Assembly: GCA_022823055.1 (NCBI GenBank)
Contig: JAJDXX010000048.1
Location: forward strand, 1 to 41,699
DNA from: Candidatus Binatia bacterium
GTDB taxonomy: Bacteria > Desulfobacterota > Binatia > UBA9968 > JAJDTQ01
DNA length: 41,699 bases
Reading direction: 5' to 3'
Below, in pieces: positions 34,427 to 41,699 of the stretch (within the stretch, counting starts at the first letter, position 1; each line of letters opens with the position of its first letter). A model generated the notes under the pieces. The model was not told the DNA's origin and searched no databases. It was given only the letters and a program-made list of their open reading frames with translations. Both the position numbers and the translations under genes were made by a program.

Positions 34427-34588
34427 GAATTCCCCGTGAAATCGTCAAGCCAGGACGCCCCCGCGACCGTGAACGCGATTGGCAATCCGTCGACGCGTTG
34501 GCTAAATTGAATCGAACGCCTTTGCGGCGGCCCGCCTACCGCAAGACGTGCAACTAGCCGAATTTTCAGGGAGTCTGCCTCTTTCCAC

Positions 34589-36325
34589 ATGACCGGCATC
34601 GGACGGTTGATCGACTATCTGTGGCGCTACTGGCGCCGTTACCTGGTGGGCGGGGTGTGCCTGATCGGCACCACCAGCCTGCTCATGGTGGTGCCGTGGT
34701 GGGTGCGCGGGGCCATCGACGTCATCGAGCGCGGCGACCCGGACTCGGAACTGGGCGGCTACGTGCTGCTGATCGCCCTGGCCGCGGCGGGCGGCGGGCT
34801 GCTGCGCGGGGTCGCCCGCTCCATCATCTTCAACGCGGGCCGGAACGTCGAGTACGACCTGCGGAACGACCTCTTCGCGCACCTGGAGAAGCTCCCCCTG
34901 GGCTACTACCAGGCCCAGAAGACCGGCGACCTCATGTCCCGGGCAGTCAACGACATCAACGCCGTGCGCATGCTGCTGGGCCCCGGCTTCCTCAACCTGG
35001 TGAACACGCCACTCTACCTGGTCTACGCGGCGGTGTTCATGTTCGCCATGAACTGGCAGTTGACGCTTGCGGTGGGCGCGTGCCTGACGCTCCTGGCGCT
35101 CGTGTTCAAGCAGTTCCGCGGGCGCATCCGGCGGGCGTCGCTGCGGGTGCAGCGGCAGATGTCGCGCATGAGCGCCCACGTGCAGGAGAACCTGAGCGGC
35201 ATGCACGTGGTCAAGGCGTACGTGCAGGCGGAGCCCCAGACCGCCGGCTTCACCGGGATGAACGACGAGTACCAGGTGCGCAGCCTAGACCTCGCCCGTT
35301 GCCGCGGCATGATCAACCCCGTGATGGTGGCGCTGCACGGCCTCACCGTGCTGGTGGTGCTATGGTACGGCGGCTGGCTCATCATGCGCGAGCAGAGCGG
35401 CGTGGCCGACTTGGTGGCGTTCATCCTCTACCTGAACGTGCTGGCGTGGCCCATGGCGGCCTTCGGCTGGATGCTCTCGCTGTTGGAGCGCGGGCGCGCC
35501 GCCATGGACCGGCTCGAAGAGATCTTCGAGGTGGAGCCGGCCATCGCCGACCCCGAGCATCCGGTGCCTTTGCGGGACAAGGAGCGGGGCATCGAGTTCG
35601 ACCGCGTGTCGTTCGGGTACAATGGCGACGCGGTGCTCAAGGACGTCAGCTTTGAGGTGCCGCCGGGCCGCAAGGTGGCCATCGTCGGGCGCACCGGCGC
35701 GGGCAAGAGCACGTTGACGCACCTGATTCCGCGTCTCCACGACGTCACCTCCGGCACCATCCGCATGGGCGGCGTCGATGTCCGGTCGCTCTCCCTGGAA
35801 GATCTGCGCGGCGCCATCGGCTACGCGCCCCAGGACCCGTTCCTCTTCTCCACCTCCATCCAGGACAACCTCAAGTTCGGCGACGCCCATGCCAGCGAGC
35901 AGGAAGTGCGCCGGGTCCTGGACGTGGCCGATCTGGAGAGCGAGGTGGAGGTGTTCCCCGACGGGCTCGACACACGGGTGGGGGAGCGGGGCATCACCCT
36001 GTCCGGCGGCCAGAAGCAGCGGGCAACCCTGGCCCGGGCCATCCTGGCCAATCCCGATTACCTGATCCTGGACGACTGCCTGTCCAGCGTAGACGCGCAC
36101 ACCGAGCAGCGCATCCTCGACAGCTTCGAGAGCGTGCTCAAGGGCAAGACCTGCATCATCATCTCGCACCGCATGGCGGTCATCCAGCAGGCCGACGAGA
36201 TCCTGGTGCTGGATGACGGCCGCATCGTCGAGCGCGGCGACCACGAGTCGCTGTTGCGCGCCGGCGGGCTGTACGCGCGGATGTACCGGCGCCAGCAGAT
36301 GTCGGACGAGCTGGAGGAGCTGTAG
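34589..36325 (+). CDS. ABC exporter half-transporter with degenerate catalytic site (MdlA-like)
   Basis: A 578-residue type I ABC exporter: six-helix membrane domain (about 15-310), then a nucleotide-binding domain. Walker A is GRTGAGKST (367-375), the Q-loop is YAPQDPFLF, the signature is LSGGQKQR from 471, and the switch His is in ISHR. Walker B reads LILDD (492-496), with Asp496 where the catalytic Glu should be, followed by CLSSVD. This substitution is typical of the degenerate half of heterodimeric exporters such as MdlA or TM287. The next gene, four bases on, supplies the canonical half. Substrate is unknown; drugs, lipids or peptides are possible. Confidence 0.9.
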   Translation: MTGIGRLIDYLWRYWRRYLVGGVCLIGTTSLLMVVPWWVRGAIDVIERGDPDSELGGYVLLIALAAAGGGLLRGVARSIIFNAGRNVEYDLRNDLFAHLEKLPLGYYQAQKTGDLMSRAVNDINAVRMLLGPGFLNLVNTPLYLVYAAVFMFAMNWQLTLAVGACLTLLALVFKQFRGRIRRASLRVQRQMSRMSAHVQENLSGMHVVKAYVQAEPQTAGFTGMNDEYQVRSLDLARCRGMINPVMVALHGLTVLVVLWYGGWLIMREQSGVADLVAFILYLNVLAWPMAAFGWMLSLLERGRAAMDRLEEIFEVEPAIADPEHPVPLRDKERGIEFDRVSFGYNGDAVLKDVSFEVPPGRKVAIVGRTGAGKSTLTHLIPRLHDVTSGTIRMGGVDVRSLSLEDLRGAIGYAPQDPFLFSTSIQDNLKFGDAHASEQEVRRVLDVADLESEVEVFPDGLDTRVGERGITLSGGQKQRATLARAILANPDYLILDDCLSSVDAHTEQRILDSFESVLKGKTCIIISHRMAVIQQADEILVLDDGRIVERGDHESLLRAGGLYARMYRRQQMSDELEEL

Positions 36326-36329
36326 GAAC

Positions 36330-38360
36330 ATGCGCGCCGGTGGAGGTTACAGGAACAGGGCGGCCATGAACGCGCCGGAAGAGCAGGAAAGCATCTCCGG
36401 CAAGGCCTACGACCTGAAGCTGGCCTTGCGTCTGTGGCGGTTCCTGCGCCCGCACCGGAAGGTCTTCTTCCTGTCGCTGCTGCTCCTGCCGGTGCACCAG
36501 GGCTTCAACCTGGCCCAGCCGCTGCTGCTCAAGATCGGCATCGACGCGGTCAGCGTCGGCGACGGCCTCACGCTCATGACCACCGGCCTGCTTTTCGCGG
36601 GGGCGCTGGCGGCGGAGGCCGCGGCCTACTTCTTCCAGTACTACCTGTCCATGAAGGTGGCGCAGCGCTGCCTCGCCGACCTGCGCGTCGAGATCTTCTC
36701 CCACGTGCAGCGCCTGCCCATGAGCTACTTCGACCGCAACCCGGTGGGCCGGCTCATGACCCGCATGACCACGGACGTGGAGGTGCTGCAGGAGATGTTC
36801 GCCGCCGGCGCCATGAACCTGGTGGCCGACCTCGTCCTGATCGCGGCCATCGTCGCCATCATGATGTCGCTGCACGTGGAGATGGCGCTGGTGTCGCTGG
36901 CGCTGATCCCGTTCCTGCTGCTGGGTATCAACGTCTTCCGCCTGAAGGCGCGGCAGACCTACCGCCTCATCCGCACGCGCATCGCCCGGGTCAACGCCTA
37001 CCTGGGCGAGGCCATCCCCGGCATGGCCGTGATCCAGCTCTTCAACCGCCAGGCCCGGAGCTTCGAGGAGTTCGACGACCTCAACCGCGCGCACCGAGAC
37101 GCCATCAAGCGCTCCAACATCTACGAGGCGTCGCTGTTCTCCATGGTCGAGGCCGCGGGCTCCCTCAGCATCGCGCTGCTGCTGTGGTACGGCGGCGGCG
37201 AGGTGCTGCAGGGAGTGGTGGGCATCGGCACGTTCGTGGCCTTCAGCGAGTACATCCGCCGGCTGTTCGTGCCGTTGCGCGACTTCAGCAACAAGTACGC
37301 CGTGATCCAGGCGGCCATGACCGCGGCCGAGCGCATCTTCGAGCTGCTGGACACGGCGCCGGAGAAGTCGGGGCGGGATGCCGAACCGGTGGCCGGCACC
37401 GTGCCGACGGCTGTGTCCGCCTCCGCGCAGGAGTCGGGCGTCGCCCCGGCAACCGGTGCGCCCGCCACACAGGCCGCCGACGGTGCGCCCACCGACGCCA
37501 ACCCCGCGTCCACCGCCGCTGCCAACGCCGCGTCCACGGTGATCCCCGGCACCGCGCCCCCCGCCTCCGTCGAAACCACCGATGCCGTCCGCGCCGCCGT
37601 GGAGTTCGACAACGTGTGGTTCAGCTACCGTCCCAACGACCCGGTGCTCAAGGGCGTGTCCTTCAGGATCGAACCGGGCGAGCGGGTGGCGGTCATCGGC
37701 GCCACCGGCTCCGGCAAGACCACCACCATCAAGCTCATGGGCCGGTTCTACGACGTGGACAGCGGGGCGGTGCGGGTGGGCGGCCGGGACGTGCGCGAGT
37801 GGGAGCTGGACGCCCTGCGCCGTCACATGGGAACGGTGCTGCAGGACGTGTTCCTGTTCTCGGGGGACATCCTGTCCAACCTCAAGCTGGGCAACGAGTC
37901 GATTCCCGAGGAACGCGTCCGCGCGGCCGTGCGCAGCGCCAACGCCGAGGGCTTCATCCGGCGCATGCCCGGCGGCCTGCGCGCCGCCGTGCGCGAGCGC
38001 GGCAACAACCTCTCGGCCGGCCAGCGCCAGCTCCTGGCGCTGGTGCGCATGTTCGTCCTCGACCCCGAGATCCTGGTGCTGGACGAAGCCACCTCCAGCG
38101 TCGACACCGAGACCGAGTTCCTGGTGCAGGGCGCCTTCGAGAAGATCATGGCCAACCGCACCTGCCTGGTCATCGCCCACCGCCTGTCCACCATCCGCAA
38201 CGCCGACCGCATCCTGGTCTTCCACCGCGGCGTCATCCGCGAGATGGGCTCCCACGCGGAACTGATGGAAAAGGGCGGCGTGTACTACCGATTGCACCAG
38301 TTGCAGTTTCAGGGGGAGGGGAGCGGAGGAGAGGCGCGGGGTGTGGCCGCGGACCGCTGA
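36330..38360 (+). CDS. ABC exporter half-transporter, canonical partner (MdlB-like), with Ala/Thr-rich linker
   Basis: A 676-residue type I ABC exporter. The six-helix membrane domain ends near 340. Before the nucleotide-binding domain lies an unusual Ala/Pro/Thr-rich linker of about 75 residues (about 345-420). Walker A is GATGSGKTT from 457. The signature is the altered LSAGQRQ from 561, as in MdlB-type partners. Walker B is LVLDE (582-586), with an intact catalytic Glu, and the switch is IAHR. ATG 36330 follows AGGAAC; ATG 36366 is an alternative 12 codons later. The upstream frame extension overlaps the partner gene. With the preceding protein it should form an asymmetric exporter with one active ATP site. 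Confidence 0.9.
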   Translation: MRAGGGYRNRAAMNAPEEQESISGKAYDLKLALRLWRFLRPHRKVFFLSLLLLPVHQGFNLAQPLLLKIGIDAVSVGDGLTLMTTGLLFAGALAAEAAAYFFQYYLSMKVAQRCLADLRVEIFSHVQRLPMSYFDRNPVGRLMTRMTTDVEVLQEMFAAGAMNLVADLVLIAAIVAIMMSLHVEMALVSLALIPFLLLGINVFRLKARQTYRLIRTRIARVNAYLGEAIPGMAVIQLFNRQARSFEEFDDLNRAHRDAIKRSNIYEASLFSMVEAAGSLSIALLLWYGGGEVLQGVVGIGTFVAFSEYIRRLFVPLRDFSNKYAVIQAAMTAAERIFELLDTAPEKSGRDAEPVAGTVPTAVSASAQESGVAPATGAPATQAADGAPTDANPASTAAANAASTVIPGTAPPASVETTDAVRAAVEFDNVWFSYRPNDPVLKGVSFRIEPGERVAVIGATGSGKTTTIKLMGRFYDVDSGAVRVGGRDVREWELDALRRHMGTVLQDVFLFSGDILSNLKLGNESIPEERVRAAVRSANAEGFIRRMPGGLRAAVRERGNNLSAGQRQLLALVRMFVLDPEILVLDEATSSVDTETEFLVQGAFEKIMANRTCLVIAHRLSTIRNADRILVFHRGVIREMGSHAELMEKGGVYYRLHQLQFQGEGSGGEARGVAADR

Positions 38361-38495
38361 CTGCCACCAAGGTTCTTGTTCCCGTGACACATGGCCGATT
38401 TCAGCCGAATGCAGGGGAGCCGACGCGCGCGGACCGGACACCAGGACGCAGGCGATGCGGGTGGACTGTGAGCGGTGCATTCGAGGAGTGACGAC

Positions 38496-39608
38496 ATGGC
38501 GGCTACCTTCACACGGCTCGTAGGGGCCTGCCTGCTGCTGTTTCTCTGCGGCTGCTCGCCGGGATACTACATCCGCGCGGCCTATGAAGAGGGACGCATC
38601 CTGTGGCGCCGGACACCCATCGCTACGGTGCTGGCCGAGGATGGCGTCACGCCGGAGGTGCGGCGCAAGCTCGAGATGGTGCTGGAGTTGCGGGACTTCG
38701 CCGCGACGGACCTGCGGTTGAACGTCGGCGGCAGCTACGCATCCTACTCCCAGGTCGACCGCCCGGTGCTGCTGCACGTGCTCTCCGCCGTGCCCAAGAC
38801 CTCGTTCGAGCCCTACACCTGGTGGTTTCCGTTCGTGGGCCGCATGCCCTACAAGGGCTTCTTCGACGGGAACGCCGCCCGCGAGGAGGCCGGCTCCCTG
38901 GCGGCCCAGGGATACGACACCCACATCCGCCCGGCCGGCGCCTTCAGCACCCTGGGCTGGTTCGACGACCCGCTGCTCGGACGCCTGCTCAAGCTCGATC
39001 GGGTGAGTCTGGCGGACGTGGTGCTGCACGAGCTGCTGCACAACACCCTGTTCGTGCCCGGCTCGGTCGCCTTCAACGAAAGCCTCGCCAACTTCGTCGG
39101 CAAACGCGGCGCCATCGAGTTCTTCACGCGGCGCCAGGGGCCGGAGAGCCCCGAAGCCAGGGCCGCGCGCCGGGAGTGGCGGGAAGAGATCGAGTTCTCC
39201 GGCGCCATGATGGAGCTGACACGCTGCCTGCGGGCACTGTACGCCGAGCCGGTACCCGACGCCGAGAAACTGAGCCGGCGCGAGCAGGTGTTCGCCCAAA
39301 GCCGGCGGCAGTGGGCTGAAACGGTGACGGGGACACCGCAACACCGCTATGCCTCATTCAGCCGGACCAGGCTGAACAACGCCGTGATCCTGCAGAGCCT
39401 GCTCTACGTCACCGACATGGCCCGGTTCGAGGAACTCTACCAGCGGGAAGGCAAGGACCTGCCCCGCGCCATCGAGGCCGTGCGCGCCGCCGCTCCGGAC
39501 GCCGAAGACCCGTTCGACGCGTTGCCGGAACCGGCCGCCGCCGGAACCAGCGGCAATGTTGCCGGCAGCGCCGCAACCCGCTCCTACGAGCTGTGCGAGA
39601 GGCCGTGA
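38496..39608 (+). CDS. Predicted aminopeptidase lipoprotein (PF10023-like)
   Basis: A 370-residue protein with a lipoprotein signal: a hydrophobic stretch, then LCGC with the lipidated Cys at position 20. It matches the putative aminopeptidase family typified by GYYIRAAYEEGRILWRRTPI near the N-terminus. A gluzincin-like zinc site is visible: HELLH at 178-182, then FNESLA about 15 residues on, giving a downstream Glu. It is likely anchored to the membrane facing the periplasm. Peptidase activity is predicted from the motif only. ATG 38496 follows GAGGAG at good spacing; the frame opens seven codons earlier without a better site. Its stop overlaps the DUF983 gene. Confidence 0.83.
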   Translation: MAATFTRLVGACLLLFLCGCSPGYYIRAAYEEGRILWRRTPIATVLAEDGVTPEVRRKLEMVLELRDFAATDLRLNVGGSYASYSQVDRPVLLHVLSAVPKTSFEPYTWWFPFVGRMPYKGFFDGNAAREEAGSLAAQGYDTHIRPAGAFSTLGWFDDPLLGRLLKLDRVSLADVVLHELLHNTLFVPGSVAFNESLANFVGKRGAIEFFTRRQGPESPEARAARREWREEIEFSGAMMELTRCLRALYAEPVPDAEKLSRREQVFAQSRRQWAETVTGTPQHRYASFSRTRLNNAVILQSLLYVTDMARFEELYQREGKDLPRAIEAVRAAAPDAEDPFDALPEPAAAGTSGNVAGSAATRSYELCERP

Positions 39609-39937
39609 ACAAGCTACTCGCCATCATCCGTGAGCGCTGCCCCCGCTGCGCCACGGGCGCCATCTTCGCGCGCCTCTTCAAGATGAACCGCCGGTGCCCC
39701 GTCTGCGGCCTTGAGTTCGAGCGTGAGCAGGGTTACTTTGTCGGCGCCATGTACTTCAGCTACGCATTGGCGATCGCCGCCGTCCTCCCCATCGTCGTCG
39801 CCATGCTGCTCCTCGGCTTCACCGCCGCCTCCATCTATCTCGTCTCATGCCTGTTCCTGGCTGCGGCCTCCCCGTTCCTGTTCCGCTACTCGCGAGTACT
39901 GTGGATCCACCTCGACCAAGTAATCGATCCGAGGTAG
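39605..39937 (+). CDS. DUF983 zinc-ribbon membrane protein
   Basis: A 110-residue DUF983 protein. An N-terminal zinc ribbon has CPRC (12-15) and CPVCG (about 31-35), followed by the family FEREQGYFVGAMY segment and two transmembrane helices (about 55-75 and 78-95). Function is unknown; relatives often accompany cytochrome oxidase or Mut7-C genes. The start is taken as GTG 39605, overlapping the previous stop (GTGA) with GAGAGG upstream; GTG 39593 is four codons earlier. Confidence 0.82.
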   Translation: MNKLLAIIRERCPRCATGAIFARLFKMNRRCPVCGLEFEREQGYFVGAMYFSYALAIAAVLPIVVAMLLLGFTAASIYLVSCLFLAAASPFLFRYSRVLWIHLDQVIDPR

Positions 39938-39987
39938 ACAGGTGGCCGTGACGATCGTGAACGAGACAACGGCGACGACCCCCGTAC

Positions 39988-40022
39988 CGTCATTCCCGCG
40001 GAAGCGGGAATCCAGGGGTGGG
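39988..40022. repeat. Single ATTCCCGC-family unit upstream of the Mut7-C gene
   Basis: CGTCATTCCCGCGGAAGCGG followed by GAATCCAGGGGTGGGG matches one arm of the inverted repeats near 28,260 and 31,688. It contains the internal ATTCCCGC/GCGGGAAT hairpin, but no inverted partner is found in the 115-base gap. Confidence 0.8.
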
Positions 40023-40053
40023 GAGGTGGCGTCACGCGCAATGAGCCGAGACG

Positions 40054-40542
40054 ATGGCTGATGCAGGGCAACAAGAGCTGAAATTCGCCGCCGACAAGAT
40101 GCTCGGGCGGCTGGCCAAGTGGCTGCGCATCATCGGGCAGGACGTCATCTACGGCCAGCACCTGTCCGGCCGCGGGCTTGTGCGCGCGGCTACCCAGGAG
40201 CGCCGGGTCATGCTGACCCGTGACCGCAGGATATCCCGGCACAACCCGGACCGCACCGTCTTCATCCGGGACGACCACTTCCGGGCGCAGTTGAAGCAGG
40301 TGGTGGAAGACTGCGGCCTCGACCCCTTCGCGGGGCTCCTGACCCGGTGTGTCGAGTGTAACGAGCCGCTTCAACCCATCACCAAGGACCAGGTCCGGGA
40401 CACCGTGCCCCCTTACGTCTTCGAGACCCAGGAAGTCTTCTCGGTGTGCCCCGGCTGCCGGAGGGTCTTCTGGCCCGCCACTCATCAACAGCATATGATG
40501 GACGAGCTCAAGCGCCTGGGATTCGCGCCGCCTGGAAATTGA
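40054..40542 (+). CDS. Mut7-C RNase-domain protein
   Basis: A 162-residue protein of the Mut7-C family, a PIN-like predicted RNase domain fused to a zinc ribbon. The N-terminal half has FAADKMLGRLAKWLRIIGQD, with acidic and basic residues of the predicted active site, and later TRDRR. The C-terminal ribbon uses Cys99/Cys102 (CVEC) and Cys132/Cys135 (CPGC), ending with HMMDELKRLGF, typical of the family. Its biological role is not established. It precedes tRNA-Asn by 31 bases; an ATTCCCGC repeat lies just upstream. Confidence 0.85.
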   Translation: MADAGQQELKFAADKMLGRLAKWLRIIGQDVIYGQHLSGRGLVRAATQERRVMLTRDRRISRHNPDRTVFIRDDHFRAQLKQVVEDCGLDPFAGLLTRCVECNEPLQPITKDQVRDTVPPYVFETQEVFSVCPGCRRVFWPATHQQHMMDELKRLGFAPPGN

Positions 40543-40573
40543 GCAGGCCCTGTGCTACGTTTCAGCCAGTCGT

Positions 40574-40649
<76 letters not shown>

Positions 40650-40689
40650 ACTCCAAACGCCAACCCGGCCCTCATTTCGCGTGAAATAT

Positions 40690-41454
40690 ATGGCGGAAAC
40701 AACGGTATTCGGTCCCGGCGGGTATCGGTTCGTGCGCGGGCGGTTCCAGTATTCGGGAGGGGTCTCGGCGGAGCCGGGATTCGTCATCGAACGCGCTCGG
40801 TTCGCGCGCCCCGTGCCGCTTGACCAGGGGTTCCGCCGGATCGAGGCATACCTGCACGCTCTCGGACGGCCGTCCACCGCGCTCTGCGCGTGTGAACTGC
40901 GTTCACCCCGCCAGTTCACCGAGGAAGGCTTCGTTGCCTTCAACCGGGTCTATGTGGGAACGCTCGAACGCTGGGGCATCTTCAAGGACGAGGAGAATCC
41001 CGTTGCGCGGTCCAACGTATGTCCGGAGGTCGATCCTCCGAACGAACCCAGCTTCCATGCGTTCTCGTACACGGTGCCGGCCGAGGCGAGCCATGCGGCG
41101 GGAGTGAAGAGCTTCGTCATAGCGGGCTCCGGCGAAGCCCCCGAAGGATCGGGAGGGTATCGGGACCGGATCATCCGTCTCGGAGACACTTCGCCCGATG
41201 CCATGCGAGAGAAGGCGCGATTCGTCCTCGAAGCGCTGGAGCTGCGCATGGCGGCGTTGGGCCTGACGTGGGCGGACGCCACCACGAGCCAGGTATACGC
41301 GATACATGATTTCCATGGGCTGGTCGCCGACGAGATCGTCCGCCGGGGCGCCGCACCCGACGGCGTCACGTGGACCTACGCCCTGCCGCCGGTCGAAGGA
41401 TTGGCTTTCGAGATGGACGTCCGGAGCGTGCCGGTGGAGCGGGTCATCGGCTGA
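40690..41454 (+). CDS. RidA/YjgF-like protein, possibly CnbZ-type deaminase
   Basis: A 254-residue protein. Its C-terminal half (about 130-250) reads like a YjgF/RidA fold: SFVIAGSGEA, then REKARFVLEALELRMAALGL, TWADATTSQVYAI and FEMDVRSV at the end. The N-terminal half contains CELRSPRQFTEEGFVAFNRV, which also resembles part of that fold, suggesting a diverged tandem. Length and pattern recall the CnbZ family (2-amino-5-chloromuconate deaminase), but this is from memory and unverified. The catalytic Arg of canonical RidA is not clearly present. ATG 40690 is chosen; an in-frame GTG lies at 40681, and neither has a ribosome site. A strong terminator follows. Confidence 0.55.
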   Translation: MAETTVFGPGGYRFVRGRFQYSGGVSAEPGFVIERARFARPVPLDQGFRRIEAYLHALGRPSTALCACELRSPRQFTEEGFVAFNRVYVGTLERWGIFKDEENPVARSNVCPEVDPPNEPSFHAFSYTVPAEASHAAGVKSFVIAGSGEAPEGSGGYRDRIIRLGDTSPDAMREKARFVLEALELRMAALGLTWADATTSQVYAIHDFHGLVADEIVRRGAAPDGVTWTYALPPVEGLAFEMDVRSVPVERVIG

Positions 41455-41508
41455 ATCCAGGGTCCGATAGACCAGATCCGATGGACCGGGCGTTCTTTCC
41501 GGTTGACG

Positions 41509-41541
41509 CAAGACCCCGACGGGGAACCCGTCGGGGTCTTG
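41509..41541. terminator. Strong hairpin terminator between convergent genes
   Basis: CAAGACCCCGACGGG (41509-41523) and CCCGTCGGGGTCTTG (41527-41541) form a perfect 15-bp stem with a GAA loop, followed by TCGTTTGT. It lies between the stop at 41454 (plus strand) and the stop at 41573 (minus strand), so it probably serves both. Confidence 0.8.
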
Positions 41542-41572
41542 TCGTTTGTAACGTCGTGGAACGGGTTTCTCT

Positions 41573-41699
41573 TCAGGACCCCTCGGGCCAAACGAAGTCC
41601 GGGCGCAGCCCTTCATAGACCGGGCGGCCGTCGTCCGGTCGCGGGACGCCCGTGGCCGGATCGTAGACGGCATGATAGGTCGCCGGCATGCTGTCCGGG
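41573..41699 (-). CDS. 3' end of an unrecognised minus-strand gene
   Basis: One minus-strand frame is open from the window edge to a TGA at 41575-41573, about 41 codons. It encodes PDSMPATYHAVYDPATGVPR and continues PDDGRPVYEGLRPDF before the stop. Composition is protein-like (aromatic residues and Pro/Asp turns, no rare-codon run). It ends 31 bases beyond the terminator hairpin, as a real gene end would. The family is not recognised from this fragment. Confidence 0.5.
   Translation of the reverse strand, partial: PDSMPATYHAVYDPATGVPRPDDGRPVYEGLRPDFVWPEGS

Noticed and set aside
36180-39344. Minus-strand open frame of about 1054 codons opposite the second ABC gene and the lipoprotein gene
   Set aside because: Same GC shadow effect. 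The sense-strand proteins have complete motifs, and the antisense product has no recognisable family.

Overview
The window is high-GC bacterial chromosome. The order tilS-ftsH-folP-glmM-pdxJ-nnr-tsaE-lysC-cimA-cysE resembles the housekeeping cluster of Deltaproteobacteria in the broad sense (Desulfobacterota, Binatota, Tectomicrobia-like lineages). That placement is an inference from gene order and protein style. There is no rRNA in the window and no search was run.

Bases 1 to about 14,300 look accessory. A truncated IS3-type element opens the window. Then come an exported double-rhodanese sulfurtransferase, a decayed adenosine deaminase remnant, a Fic protein divergent from an orphan AbiEi-like antitoxin, an ArsR regulator overlapping a DUF318 (ArsP/SO_0444-like) permease, a second Fic protein, a benzoate-type Rieske dioxygenase operon with a threonine-dehydrogenase-like partner, and a YhaO/YhaN (SbcD/SbcC-like) nuclease-ATPase pair whose ATPase has a long C-terminal extension. 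Both fic genes have the same bipartite CTGCGGAGATAA...TTCTCCGCA element upstream in the same orientation. In the fic1/abiEi gap this motif is repeated several times and overlaps a predicted leaderless fic promoter.

Bases 14,350 to 40,650 are mostly core: an aminotransferase; tRNA modification (tilS, tsaE, mnmA, mtaB); FtsH protease; folate, cell-wall precursor and PLP biosynthesis (folP, glmM, pdxJ); NAD(P)HX repair; amino-acid synthesis (lysC, cimA, cysE); RNase III; purine synthesis (purM, purN); a PmtA-like methyltransferase; an MdlA/MdlB-type heterodimeric ABC exporter; a PF10023-type lipoprotein; DUF983 and Mut7-C zinc-ribbon proteins; and tRNA-Asn. Many neighbours overlap by 4 to 10 nt, which suggests translational coupling. 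The cdaA-ybbR pair and acpS that often sit in this cluster are absent.

Two dispersed repeat families invade the core. One is ATTCCCGC(n)GCGGGAAT, singly or as inverted pairs of about 100 bp, located after cysE, before purM and before the Mut7-C gene. The other is a PFDKAQD-type palindrome that forms the tail of TsaE and abuts the lysC start codon. The window ends with a RidA-like protein, a strong terminator, and the 3' end of an unrecognised minus-strand gene.
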